NCBI GenBank assembly: GCA_014360985.1 | Contig: JACIWK010000001.1 | Coordinates: 108,457-172,456, forward strand | Length of the DNA stretch: 64,000 nucleotides | Source of the DNA: Candidatus Bipolaricaulota bacterium | GTDB taxonomy: Bacteria; Bipolaricaulota; Bipolaricaulia; Bipolaricaulales; Bipolaricaulaceae | Direction of reading: 5' to 3' | The notes under the pieces: generated by a model | What the model was told of the DNA's origin: nothing | The model's database searches: none | What the model saw: the letters and a program-made list of their open reading frames with translations, nothing else | Translations under genes and position numbers: made by a program | In this document: one piece after another, positions 18,753-30,424 of the stretch | How the letters are laid out: every line of letters begins with the position of its first letter | Numbering within the stretch: the stretch's first letter is position 1

Positions 18753-20501
18753 ATGACCGAGAAGAAGCTGCCCCATTGGGATCTATCGCCCCTGTTCCCG
18801 AGCCTCGACGCCCCCGAGTTCGAGGCCGCGTGGACGGACCTCCAGGCACGCCTCCAGGCGCTGGAACCGCTCTTCAACAAGCACGAGGTCGGCCCGCGGC
18901 CGATGCGCGACTCGGACGCCGCCGCGTTCGAGGAGATCACGACCGCGATCAACGGCTTGCTCGAGGCGTTCCTGCCCGTGCGCGCGTTCGTGTCGGGTCA
19001 GGTGGACACGGACAGCACGAACCAGGCCGCGCAGGCCAAGCTATCCGAACTCCAGCGAATGTTCCTCCTCTACGAGCGGCTCCGGCCGCGGCTCACGGCG
19101 TGGCTGGCGCGGCTCGACCCGAAGGCGATCAACGCCGGCCCGTACACGCTGATGCTCGACGAGGCCCGCGTCCAGGCCGAGCACATGATGAGCGAGCCGG
19201 AGGAGATCCTCGCCGCGGAACTGCGCCTCTCCGGCGGAAGCGCGTGGACGAAGCTCCACGGCAACGTCTCCAGCCTCATCACGGCCACCGTGGGGGGCAA
19301 AGAGCTCCCGATCACCGCGGTCCGCAACCTCGCCCACAACCCGGACCCCGAGGTCCGCAAGGAGGCCTACGACGCGGAGCTCGCGGCGTGGAAGGCGCAC
19401 GAGGTGCCGCTCGCCGCGGCGTTGAACGGGGTCAAGGGCGAGGCGTCGACCCTCAACCGCAAGCGGAAGTGGGGCGATGATCTTGAGCCCGTGCTCGTCC
19501 GCAACCGAATCTCCCCCCAGGTGCTCGCGGCGATGCAGGAGGCGGTTGTGGCGAGCTTCCCGCTGTGGAGGAGGTACTTCGTGGCCAAGGCCCGGCTCCT
19601 GGGGAAGCCCAAGCTCGACTGGTGGGACCTCGCCGCGCCGGTGGGCAGAAGCGAGAAGACCTGGACGTGGGACGAGGGGGCGGCGTTCATCGTGGAGCAG
19701 CTCAGGACGTTCTCCTCCTCCGACGCAGCGGTGGCGGAGACGGCGTTCGCCGAGCGGTGGATCGACGCCGAACCGAGGAAGGGCAAGCGCGGCGGGGCGT
19801 ACTGCATGCCGATCGGCGGGGGGAAGAGCCGGATCCTCGCCAACTTCGAGGAGAGCTTCGACTCGGTCTCGACGCTTGCCCACGAGCTCGGCCACGCCTA
19901 CCACAACCACTGTCTGCGGGAGAGGCCGCCGCTCCTCCGCATGTACCCGATGACCCTCGCCGAGACGGCGAGCATCATGAACGAGACGATCGTGGTCCAG
20001 GCCGCGCTCAAGACGCTTCCCAAGAAGGAACAGCTCCCGATCCTCGAAGCGGACCTCCAGGGGGCGGCCCAGGTGGTGGTCGACATCCACTCCCGGTTCC
20101 TGTTCGAGAAGGCGGTGTTCGAGAAGCGGGCGAGCCGCGAGCTTTCGGCCGACGAGTTCTGTGCGCTCATGCTCGACGCCCAGAGGGCAACCTACGGCGA
20201 CGCGCTGGCGACCTACCACCCCTACATGTGGGCGGTGAAGCCGCACTACTACGGGACGGACTTCTACAACTTCCCGTACACGTTCGGGCTCCTGTTCGGG
20301 CTCGCCCTGTACCAGAAGTACGTCCAGGAGAGGGAGGCGTTCGTGGCCCGCTACGACGACCTCCTCGCCTCGGTGGGGATCTACCCAGCCCAGGAGCTTG
20401 CGGGGCGGTTCGGGTTCGACCTCGAGTCGCGGTCGTTCTGGGAGGGGGGATTGGCCGTGCTCGGGGAGCGGGTCGCCCGGTTCGAGGGGCTCGCGAAGTA
20501 G
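18753..20501 (+). CDS. M3 family oligoendopeptidase (PepF-like)
   Basis: STLAHELGHAYHNHCLRE (HELGH) and oligoendopeptidase architecture. Confidence 0.9.
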   Translation: MTEKKLPHWDLSPLFPSLDAPEFEAAWTDLQARLQALEPLFNKHEVGPRPMRDSDAAAFEEITTAINGLLEAFLPVRAFVSGQVDTDSTNQAAQAKLSELQRMFLLYERLRPRLTAWLARLDPKAINAGPYTLMLDEARVQAEHMMSEPEEILAAELRLSGGSAWTKLHGNVSSLITATVGGKELPITAVRNLAHNPDPEVRKEAYDAELAAWKAHEVPLAAALNGVKGEASTLNRKRKWGDDLEPVLVRNRISPQVLAAMQEAVVASFPLWRRYFVAKARLLGKPKLDWWDLAAPVGRSEKTWTWDEGAAFIVEQLRTFSSSDAAVAETAFAERWIDAEPRKGKRGGAYCMPIGGGKSRILANFEESFDSVSTLAHELGHAYHNHCLRERPPLLRMYPMTLAETASIMNETIVVQAALKTLPKKEQLPILEADLQGAAQVVVDIHSRFLFEKAVFEKRASRELSADEFCALMLDAQRATYGDALATYHPYMWAVKPHYYGTDFYNFPYTFGLLFGLALYQKYVQEREAFVARYDDLLASVGIYPAQELAGRFGFDLESRSFWEGGLAVLGERVARFEGLAK

Positions 20502-20574
20502 GCCCTGCGGGCCGTGGTCCGGGGGCCGTGAGGACACGGGGCGCCTTCCTGACCGGGGCCTTCGGACAGCCGCA

Positions 20575-20720
20575 TGCCAAGGGCACAGAGTTACCAAGGG
20601 ATCTGAAGGGTCCCGAAACAGGGAGCTTCTGGATCCGCCGGTCCCCACTTCGTGTCCTTGGGCCTTCGCGGCCGATTTGGAGTTGGCCGTCCTCGGCGAT
20701 CTCCGCGTGCTCGGCGGTGA
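20575..20720. repeat. Dispersed inverted-arm repeat (copy B)
   Basis: Right arm CCTCGGCGATCTCCGCGTGCTCGGCGGTGAG; inner ACTTCGTGTCCTTGGG. Confidence 0.5.
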
Positions 20721-20726
20721 GAGCTC

Positions 20727-22517
<1,791 letters not shown>

Positions 22518-22622
22518 CCTAGCTCCCGAGGGGACGATGATGGGCTGAGGCCACGCGGTAACCACGATTCACGACAGATATTCTACCGTCCTCTCCCCTA
22601 GATCGCAGCCGATCCCGGCGGA

Positions 22623-23702
22623 TCAGGATCGTACCCAGCGGCGGTGGGAAGAGAGGAGGACCGGAACCAGCACAGGACAGATCCAGCCCTGATGGCTGGC
22701 GACACCCGGCCCGAAGAGGAGAGCCCGGTCGCCCCGGCTGACCCGCTCGATCCCGCTCACGTCGGCAGCGACGCTGTCCATCCCGAGCTTGCCGAGGAGC
22801 TCTGCGACCTGATCGTGGATCACCACCCGCTTGAGCTCGGGCCGGAGGCCGTCCCCGTACCCAGCGGCGAGGATCGCCACCTTCCGCGCATCCGGCGTCA
22901 CGTACCCCCGACCGTAGCCTATCGGCCAGCGGCGAGGCAGGTCCCGCACCGCCGCGACCTCGGTCCACACCTGCGCCGCGGGGACGAGCTCCACTGGCGG
23001 GGGCACCGGGCCCTCCGGATAACCGTAGGCTGCGGTCCCCACCCGAACCATGTTCAACGGGGCCGCGGTTGCCTCATCGAACGCGAGCACGGCCGCTGAG
23101 TTGGCGAGGTGCCGCCATGGGATTTCGATCCCCCGCCGCTCCCACTCCTCGAGCACCTTGCGGAACCACCACACCTGAGCGCGGGTGAAGTGGAGGTCCT
23201 CGGCACTGCAGCCGTTGGCCGAAGAGAGGTGGGAGTAGACGCCCGCGATCTCGATCCGGTTCCGATCGATCCTCTGGAGGGCCCCTTCCGCCTCCTCCGG
23301 GAGGAGGCCGAATCGGCCCATCCCCGTGTCCACCTCGATGTGAACGAGGGCCCGCCGGCCCGCGCGGAGCGCCGCCGCCTCGAGCTCGGGGATCATCCCG
23401 CTGTCCCCAACGGGCAGGTGGTACCCCTCGCGGATCGCCTGGACGAGGGGATGGCCCACCGGAGGAGTCATGATGAAGATCGGCTGCGCGAACCCCGCCC
23501 GGCGCAACGCTCGGGCTTCACCTAGGTAGGCAACACCGAACCAGTCCGCTATTCCCTGGGCGGCGCGCGCCACGGGGAGGAGCCCATGGCCGTAGGCATC
23601 CTCCTTCACCACGAGCAGGATGGACAGGCGGCGGGGAAGCCATTCCCGGATCCGCTCCAGGTTCTCCCGCACCACCCCCGTGTCCACGCTCGCCCTTACC
23701 AT
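22623..23702 (-). CDS. alr: Alanine racemase
   Basis: VVKEDAYGHGLLPVARAA PLP-Lys motif; HIEVDTGMGRFGL; VGTAAYGYPEG. Confidence 0.9.
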   Translation of the reverse strand: MVRASVDTGVVRENLERIREWLPRRLSILLVVKEDAYGHGLLPVARAAQGIADWFGVAYLGEARALRRAGFAQPIFIMTPPVGHPLVQAIREGYHLPVGDSGMIPELEAAALRAGRRALVHIEVDTGMGRFGLLPEEAEGALQRIDRNRIEIAGVYSHLSSANGCSAEDLHFTRAQVWWFRKVLEEWERRGIEIPWRHLANSAAVLAFDEATAAPLNMVRVGTAAYGYPEGPVPPPVELVPAAQVWTEVAAVRDLPRRWPIGYGRGYVTPDARKVAILAAGYGDGLRPELKRVVIHDQVAELLGKLGMDSVAADVSGIERVSRGDRALLFGPGVASHQGWICPVLVPVLLSSHRRWVRS

Positions 23703-23815
23703 GCGCCCCCCATTCCACCCCTCGACCTCCCCTGCTCCAACCACCCTCGTCCGTCCGCGGCGGGACAGAGGGGAGGCCCAGGGGACGCGCCAGAGCCAGG
23801 TATACTCGCCTCCCG

Positions 23816-26053
23816 ATGGCAGACCGCGTCCGGCAGAGGATTCACGTGGTGGGGACCGTCCAAGGGGTCGGGTTCCGCCCGTTCGTGTACCGCACCGCGG
23901 TCGGGCAGGGCCTGGCGGGGCACGTGCGCAACCTTGGGGATGCCGGGGTGGAGATCGAGGTCGAAGGCGACCCCGCCTCCCTCGCCCGGTTCATCACCGC
24001 GCTCCGTCATGAGGCGCCCCCCCTCGCCGAGATCGAAGACCTGGAGCTGACGGAACTTTCCCCCAACGGCGACAGGGAGTTCCGCATCGCCCCCTCTCTG
24101 GGCGGGGGAGGGGGGAGAGGCACGATCCCCCCCGACGTCGCCACCTGCGCCGCTTGCCTGGCGGACATCGCTGCCCCCGAGAGCCGCTACCGCGGGTACT
24201 GGGCCACGAGCTGCACCGACTGCGGCCCACGGTTCACGGTGATCGAGGGGCTCCCTTATGACCGGCCGCGGACCGCGTTCCGAGAATTCCCGATGTGCCC
24301 GGACTGCCAGCGCGAGTACACGGACCCCCTCAACCGCCGCTACCACGCCCAGACGATCGCCTGCCCGAGGTGCGGCCCGCGCCTGCGCTACGTCGAGGCC
24401 GGCCACGAGGCGATCGAGGACCCGATAGCGCGGGTCGCAGTGGCTCTCTGCGCCGGGAAGGTAGTTGCGATCAAGGGCCTCGGTGGAACCCACCTCGCGT
24501 GCGATGCGACGCGGGAGGAGGTCGTGGCCGAGCTCCGGCGGAGGCTCGGTCGCCCCGGCCAGCCGTTCGCCCTCATGGCCCGGGAGGACCAGGTCGAGCG
24601 GTTCGCCCGCCCCAACCCTGAGGAATGGGCCCTCCTCCGCTCGCCGCGGCGGCCGATCGTCGTCCTCCCTCTCAAGCCAGGAACCCTCGCCCCATCGGTC
24701 GCCCCAGGGCTGGACACGGTGGGGGTGATGCTCCCCTACACCGGGCTCCACCACCTCCTGCTGGAAAGGTCGCCGTTCCCGCTCGTGATGACGAGCGCGA
24801 ACTACCCCGGGCGGCCGATGCTCATCGACGACGCGCGGATCTTGGGCGAGCTCTCCAACGTGGCCGACAGCTTCCTCCTCCACAACCGGCGGATCGTGGC
24901 CCGCTGCGACGACTCGGTGCTGCGCCTCACGGGTGGGGCCCCGACCTTCCTCCGCCGGTCGCGGGGCTGGGTCCCGGAGCCGATCGCCGTCGACCTCGGG
25001 GAGGACCCCCTCCTCGCCTTGGGCGGGGACCTCAACGTAACCCTCGCCGTCTACCGCCAGGGCAAGGCCTACCTCTCCCAGCACATCGGAAACACGGAGC
25101 ACCTTGACACCCTCGAGTTCCTGCGCCGGGCGCTCGACCATCTCCTTCACCTCGCGGGCATCCCTCTCCCCACGCGGATCGCGTGCGACCTCCACCCTCG
25201 GTTCGCCACGACCCGCCTCGCTCAGGAGCTGGGGGAAGCAATCCCGATGCAGCACCACGTGGCCCACGTCGCCGGGCTCGCCGGGGAGCACGGGGTCGAG
25301 GAGCTGGTGGGGATCGCCGTCGATGGGTACGGGTACGGGACCGACGGCGAGGCGTGGGGTGGAGAGGTCATCGTGTGGAAGGGGGGGGAGTGGGAACGGG
25401 TGGGGTCGCTCGCTCCGGTACCGATGCCTGGTGGGGACCTGGCGACCCTCCGCCCCGGGCGGATGGCGGCGAGCTACCTCCTTGCCGCCGGGCTCGACCC
25501 TGCGGCATCGGGCCTGCGACCAGAGGAGACCGAGGCGGTGCGGATCCAGATCGAGCGGGGGGTGAACTGCCCCCGGACCACGAGCGCGGGACGGTTCCTC
25601 GACGCGGTGGCGGCGTGGCTGGGGATCTGCCGCGAACGAACCTACGAGGGGGAGCCGGCGATGCGGCTCGAGGCCGCGGCAGCCGGGGGGACGGCAGCAG
25701 AACTCCCCCTTCTGCTTCGAGAACGGGACGGGCGACGGATCCTCGACACGGTCGATCTGTTCCGAGCGCTCGACGCGCTACGGGCCGAGGGAACGAGCAC
25801 AGGCGACCTCGCGGCGACGGCCCAGGATGCCCTCGCGCGGGGCCTGGCCCGGATCGCAGTCGAGGCCGCCCAGGAGCGGGGGATTGCGGCGGTCGGGCTC
25901 ACTGGGGGGGTGGCGGTGAACGACGCGATCGCCACGGCAACGCGGTCCGTCGTTGAGAAGGCTGGCCTGCGGTTCCTCGCCCACCGGCTCGTCCCGCCCG
26001 GGGACGGCGGGCTCGCGTTCGGGCAGCTCGTCCACGCTGCCTGCCAGGGGTAG
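23816..26053 (+). CDS. hypF: [NiFe]-hydrogenase maturation carbamoyltransferase HypF
   Basis: Acylphosphatase domain GTVQGVGFRPFVYR; zinc fingers CAACLADI...CTDCGPRFT, CPDCQREY...CPRCGPRL; QHHVAHVAG. Confidence 0.95.
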   Translation: MADRVRQRIHVVGTVQGVGFRPFVYRTAVGQGLAGHVRNLGDAGVEIEVEGDPASLARFITALRHEAPPLAEIEDLELTELSPNGDREFRIAPSLGGGGGRGTIPPDVATCAACLADIAAPESRYRGYWATSCTDCGPRFTVIEGLPYDRPRTAFREFPMCPDCQREYTDPLNRRYHAQTIACPRCGPRLRYVEAGHEAIEDPIARVAVALCAGKVVAIKGLGGTHLACDATREEVVAELRRRLGRPGQPFALMAREDQVERFARPNPEEWALLRSPRRPIVVLPLKPGTLAPSVAPGLDTVGVMLPYTGLHHLLLERSPFPLVMTSANYPGRPMLIDDARILGELSNVADSFLLHNRRIVARCDDSVLRLTGGAPTFLRRSRGWVPEPIAVDLGEDPLLALGGDLNVTLAVYRQGKAYLSQHIGNTEHLDTLEFLRRALDHLLHLAGIPLPTRIACDLHPRFATTRLAQELGEAIPMQHHVAHVAGLAGEHGVEELVGIAVDGYGYGTDGEAWGGEVIVWKGGEWERVGSLAPVPMPGGDLATLRPGRMAASYLLAAGLDPAASGLRPEETEAVRIQIERGVNCPRTTSAGRFLDAVAAWLGICRERTYEGEPAMRLEAAAAGGTAAELPLLLRERDGRRILDTVDLFRALDALRAEGTSTGDLAATAQDALARGLARIAVEAAQERGIAAVGLTGGVAVNDAIATATRSVVEKAGLRFLAHRLVPPGDGGLAFGQLVHAACQG

Positions 26054-26062
26054 ACTGAGGGG

Positions 26063-26605
26063 ATGGACCTCCGCGTGTTGGGCCTCGCCCTCGCCGTGCT
26101 CCTCGTGGCCGGACTCCTCCTCGCCCCGCGGGATGGGCGGCCGGGCGAAGGGACGTTCCCCATCGTCGGGCAGAGGGCGCCGGAGTTCACCCTCTCCGGC
26201 CTCGGGCCGTTCAGCACGGCTGACGCGCGGGAAAGCCCGATCGTGATCGCGTTTTGGACCACGTGGTGCGGGGTGTGCAAGCATGACCTGGTCGTACTGG
26301 AGGAGTTCCACCGCCGCTACGGAAACCAGATTGCGGTGGTCGGGGTGTGCCCGGAGAGGTGGCCCGAGGTCCCGGCGATCGCGTTCGAGCGCGGGATCAC
26401 GTTCCCGGTCGTCCACGACCCGGGGGCAGTCGTCACGCGCCGCTACCAGCTCTCGGAGAACCTCCGCTACCCGTTCACGGTGTTCGTCGACGAGCGCGGC
26501 GAGGTGGTCGGGGTGTGGGCGGTCGCGATCCGCGACCTCGATCACCTCCAGGAGCTCCTCTCCCAGTCGGGGATCGCCCTCCCCAACCCTGTCGACCTAA
26601 GGTGA
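26063..26605 (+). CDS. TlpA-like thioredoxin-fold protein
   Basis: N-terminal TM; FWTTWCGVCKHDLVVLEEF (CxxC). Confidence 0.85.
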   Translation: MDLRVLGLALAVLLVAGLLLAPRDGRPGEGTFPIVGQRAPEFTLSGLGPFSTADARESPIVIAFWTTWCGVCKHDLVVLEEFHRRYGNQIAVVGVCPERWPEVPAIAFERGITFPVVHDPGAVVTRRYQLSENLRYPFTVFVDERGEVVGVWAVAIRDLDHLQELLSQSGIALPNPVDLR

Positions 26606-27232
26606 CAGGGGATGATCGCTGTGGATGACCTCGGTGTAGATCGAGTGGTGGGGTGCACCGCCGATCTCCACCGGTCGGAGATCAGTCGTGATCTCGAAGA
26701 TCTGCTCTTGTCCCGGGGCGAGATCACCCAGGATCTTTGACCTCTCACGAATGAGGTTCCAGTCCTTGTCGTAAAACCGGACCGCCACGCGGCCCTCGTT
26801 GATCCTCCGATCGCCGATGTTGCGCACCCGGCCAGTGACCTTCGTCCCGAAGTAGACCTCCTCCACCCCCCATTCGATCACGTCCAGGGGGTAGGAGACG
26901 CCCACGATCACCGGAACCTGGGCTCTCCCCGTCCGCCCCCGGTCCGACGTCACGGTCAAGGTGACGAGGTGAGTCTTCTCCTCCCGAAACCAGTGCGAGG
27001 CGACCGGGCCTGAGGCCACCGCCCCATCGCCGAACTCCCACCGGTACTCGACGATCGTGCCCCCGGGGACGGTCGATAGCGTGGCGTCGAACCCCACCTT
27101 GAGCGGTGCCTCTCCCTGCACGGGGCTGTACGTCACCACGGCCACCGGCGCCTCCCCACCAGGTTGAGGAGCACACCCAACCAACGCTGCCAGCAACCCA
27201 AGCAGACAAAACCCGAAGATCCTGTGCCTCAT
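26597..27232 (-). CDS. PKD-domain lipoprotein
   Basis: Lipobox-like LAALVGC; PKD pattern GEAPLKVGFDATLS...YRWEFGDG. Confidence 0.7.
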   Translation of the reverse strand: MRHRIFGFCLLGLLAALVGCAPQPGGEAPVAVVTYSPVQGEAPLKVGFDATLSTVPGGTIVEYRWEFGDGAVASGPVASHWFREEKTHLVTLTVTSDRGRTGRAQVPVIVGVSYPLDVIEWGVEEVYFGTKVTGRVRNIGDRRINEGRVAVRFYDKDWNLIRERSKILGDLAPGQEQIFEITTDLRPVEIGGAPHHSIYTEVIHSDHPLSP

Positions 27233-28050
27233 GATCCCCCCTTGGTTCCACCGTGCCCATCCCTCCATCCAGCTCGATCGAACCACGCCTCCGCCGGTAC
27301 GGTGAGCCCATCCGCCGCGGCGATGATCTCGACCCCCACCTTCTCGGAAAGCCCCTGGGCGAGCTCGCGGGGATTGCCCCGCAGCATCGTAGTTCCGAAA
27401 TGGGTAAGGACTGCAAGGTTCGGCCGCACAGCAGCGACGATCTCCCCCGCCTGAGGAAGGGACAGGTGATCGATATCCGGTTTCCAATCCTTCATCACCA
27501 CGTTGAGGACGAGGAGCTGACAACCCACGTAGTTGCCGGCGAGGTCGGAGGTGAATCGGCAGTCGGTGACGAAGCCAATCCGTCCCGCGGCGGAGTCCAG
27601 GACGAGGCCGTACGTCTCCACCGCACCATGGAGGTGCGGCACGGGGCGGATTCTCATGCCCTTGACCTCGTGCTCGTCCCCAGCCTGCCAGGTCTCGATC
27701 CGTTCCAGGAACGGACGGACGTAGCGGAGCACCACCGGGTCGTCGCCCTCCAGCGCGTCGGCGGGGGCGAGGAGCACCCCCCGCCTCTTGTACCCCCCGT
27801 CGGCCATCGCCTCGACCATGATGTTCACGTCCGTCGAGTGGTCGAGGTGCTTGTGGGAAAGGAGGATCGCGTCGAGCTTCGTCGGATCGAGGGGCGGCCG
27901 GCTCTTGCGGAGGCGAAGGAGCGTCCCCGGGCCGGGGTCGAGGAGAAGCCGGGTCCCCCCGAGCTCGATCCACGTCCCGGCCGAGAACCGGAGCTGGCGG
28001 GCGACGACGAACCGCGCCCCGGCCGTGCCGAGGAACTTCACGTGCCCCAT
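27229..28050 (-). CDS. MBL-fold metallo-hydrolase
   Basis: LLSHKHLDHSTDVN metal motif; LLDPGPGTLLRL. Confidence 0.8.
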   Translation of the reverse strand: MGHVKFLGTAGARFVVARQLRFSAGTWIELGGTRLLLDPGPGTLLRLRKSRPPLDPTKLDAILLSHKHLDHSTDVNIMVEAMADGGYKRRGVLLAPADALEGDDPVVLRYVRPFLERIETWQAGDEHEVKGMRIRPVPHLHGAVETYGLVLDSAAGRIGFVTDCRFTSDLAGNYVGCQLLVLNVVMKDWKPDIDHLSLPQAGEIVAAVRPNLAVLTHFGTTMLRGNPRELAQGLSEKVGVEIIAAADGLTVPAEAWFDRAGWRDGHGGTKGGS

Positions 28051-28135
28051 GACTGTGATCCTATCCCCGAAAGAGGGGACCGTGAAACCAACCTGGTTAC
28101 CCCTGTGTACATGTCCGTGTCAGGGGGTGGTCTGC

Positions 28136-30268
28136 ATGCGAAAGGGCGCGCTGCCGTTCGTTCTGTTCCTGTCGTTGGTTCTCCCGGTTCTCCCCGGGCT
28201 GGCGGACGGGATCATCATCCCCATCCCGGGGCCGGAGATCCCCAGTGCTCCCCTGCGCTGGCTCACCATCGTCTACCACCACGTGACGGTGACGATCCAG
28301 GACGGGGTGGCGACGACGAAGGTGGACCAGGCGTTCCGCAACGAGACCCGGTTCCCCATCGAGGGGACGTACGTGTTCCCCCTCCCGCCGGGGGCCGTAA
28401 TCCAGGGATTCACCCTGTGGGTCGATGGGGAGCCCGTAGCCGGCGAACTCCACCCCGCCGACGAGGCGCGGGAGATCTACCTCTCCTACCTCCGGCAGAA
28501 CCGCGACCCGGCGCTTCTTGAGTACATCGGGGAGGGGGCGTTCCGAGCGCAGGTGTTCCCGATCGACCCTGGAGAGACGCGGCGGATTGCCCTCGAGTAC
28601 GTGGAGCTCCTCTCCCCGGAAGGGGGCGTGTTCGGGTACCGGTACCCGCTGGCGCCGGAGCGGTTCTCGGCGCAACCCCTCGAGGAGGTGTCCGTCACGG
28701 TGGTGATCGAGGGCACCCGGCCTGTGGGGAGCGTGTACTCCCCCACCCACACCGTGGCCGTGACCCGAGGGGCCCCCACATCTGCCCAGGCCCTCTACGC
28801 CGAGAAGAACGTGCTTCCGGACCGTGACTTCCTCCTCTACTACGCCCTCACCGGCGAGGCAGTGGGGGCGAGCCTCCTCACCCACCGGTCCCCGGGCGAG
28901 GACGGGTGGTTCCTCCTCCTTCTTTCCCCGCCCGCAGTGCGGGACGAGGCGCCGCTTCCCAAGGACGTCGTCCTCGTCATCGACCGCTCCGGCTCCATGG
29001 GGTGGGATGGCGGAGAAAAGATGGTCCAGGCCAGGGAGGCGGCGGCGTTCATCGTGCGCCACCTTGGGCCCGCGGACCGGTTCGGCGTGATCGCCTTCGA
29101 CAGCTCGGTCTCCGATCTCACCCCCGGCCTCGTCCCCGCGACGGGAGAAAACGTAGCAAACGCGCTCCGGGCGATCGCGGCCCTGGTGGCGTCGGGCGGG
29201 ACGAACATCCACGAATCCCTCCTCCGGGCGATGGGCTGGCTCGAGCCGGCCGACCGGCCGCAGTACGTCCTGTTCCTCACCGACGGAGAGGCGACCTCCA
29301 GTGTCACGGACACCGACCGGATCGTCCGTGAGGTGACCGCGGCCAACAAGGCCCAGGCCCGTCTGTTCACGTTCGGGGTGGGGTACGACGTGAACGCCCA
29401 CCTCCTCGACCTCCTCGCCGAGAACAACCAAGGCGCAACGACCTACGTCAAGCCCGACGAGAACCTCGAGGCGGCCCTGTCGAGCTTCTACACGAAGATC
29501 GCCAAGCCGGCCCTGTCCCACCTAGGCCTCGCCGTGGACGGGGTGACCGTGGGCGAGACGTTCCCCGTCCGGCTTCCGGACCTGTTCTACGGCTCGCAGA
29601 TCGTCCTCTTCGGCCGGTACGCGGGTGCGGGTCCGGCCGTGGTGACCCTCACCGGTCGGCGGGGGGCGGACGAAGTGAAGTTCGCGTTCGAGGTCAAGTT
29701 CCCCGCGGAGGAGCCGGGCGCGGAGTTCCTCCCCCGGCTATGGGCCGCGCGGAAGATCGGGCACCTCCTCAACATCATCCGGTTCGAGGGAGAGACCGAG
29801 GAGATCAAGAACGAGATCATCGCGCTGGCCACGAAGTACGGGATCGCCACCCCCTACACCTCGTTCCTCGTGCGCGAGGAGGAGCGGACCGCAGCCTACT
29901 ACGCGGACCCATTGGCGATGATGGTCCGCACCGGACCAGCCGCGGTCGGGACAGCCCAGGCCACCCAGGCCCTGACCGAGGCCGAGACCGTGCAGCGGGC
30001 GGACCACGTCCGCGAGGTTTCCGGACGGGTGTTCCTGCTCCTGGACGGGGTGTGGCAGGAGAGCACGTACGAGAAGAACACGCCCACGGTGGCCATCGTG
30101 TACCTGAGCGAGGCTTACTTCCACCTCCTGGACGAGTTCCCGGAGATCGGCCCGATCCTCGCCCTGGGTGAGGTGGTCATCTTCAAGCTCGGCCAGGTCT
30201 GGGTACAGATCGGCGAGGAAGGACTCACCGAGCTTACCCCGGAGGTTCTGGAGACCTTCCGCCGCTGA
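28136..30268 (+). CDS. Secreted VIT/von Willebrand factor A domain protein
   Basis: Signal peptide; VIT-like KVDQAFRNETRFPIEGTYVFPLPPGAVIQGFTLWVDG; VWA MIDAS VLVIDRSGSMGWDG. Confidence 0.85.
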   Translation: MRKGALPFVLFLSLVLPVLPGLADGIIIPIPGPEIPSAPLRWLTIVYHHVTVTIQDGVATTKVDQAFRNETRFPIEGTYVFPLPPGAVIQGFTLWVDGEPVAGELHPADEAREIYLSYLRQNRDPALLEYIGEGAFRAQVFPIDPGETRRIALEYVELLSPEGGVFGYRYPLAPERFSAQPLEEVSVTVVIEGTRPVGSVYSPTHTVAVTRGAPTSAQALYAEKNVLPDRDFLLYYALTGEAVGASLLTHRSPGEDGWFLLLLSPPAVRDEAPLPKDVVLVIDRSGSMGWDGGEKMVQAREAAAFIVRHLGPADRFGVIAFDSSVSDLTPGLVPATGENVANALRAIAALVASGGTNIHESLLRAMGWLEPADRPQYVLFLTDGEATSSVTDTDRIVREVTAANKAQARLFTFGVGYDVNAHLLDLLAENNQGATTYVKPDENLEAALSSFYTKIAKPALSHLGLAVDGVTVGETFPVRLPDLFYGSQIVLFGRYAGAGPAVVTLTGRRGADEVKFAFEVKFPAEEPGAEFLPRLWAARKIGHLLNIIRFEGETEEIKNEIIALATKYGIATPYTSFLVREEERTAAYYADPLAMMVRTGPAAVGTAQATQALTEAETVQRADHVREVSGRVFLLLDGVWQESTYEKNTPTVAIVYLSEAYFHLLDEFPEIGPILALGEVVIFKLGQVWVQIGEEGLTELTPEVLETFRR

Positions 30269-30287
30269 TCTTATGTCGATCCACAGA

Positions 30288-30323
30288 GGGAAGGGGAGCG
30301 CGTCCTGTCGCGCCCCCCTTCCC
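30288..30323 (+). terminator. Strong hairpin (terminator-like) after the VIT/VWA gene
   Basis: GGGAAGGGGAGCGCG-TCCTGT-CGCGCCCCCCTTCCC, one mismatch in a 15-bp stem. Confidence 0.6.
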
Positions 30324-30424
30324 TTGTTCGTGAGCGCATCTTGGAGCAGGTTGTTAGTCAGGATCCCCTTCTCGACGTACAATGTCGTGTGTCCGCGGAC
30401 GAACCTGCGGACGAGGGAGGAACG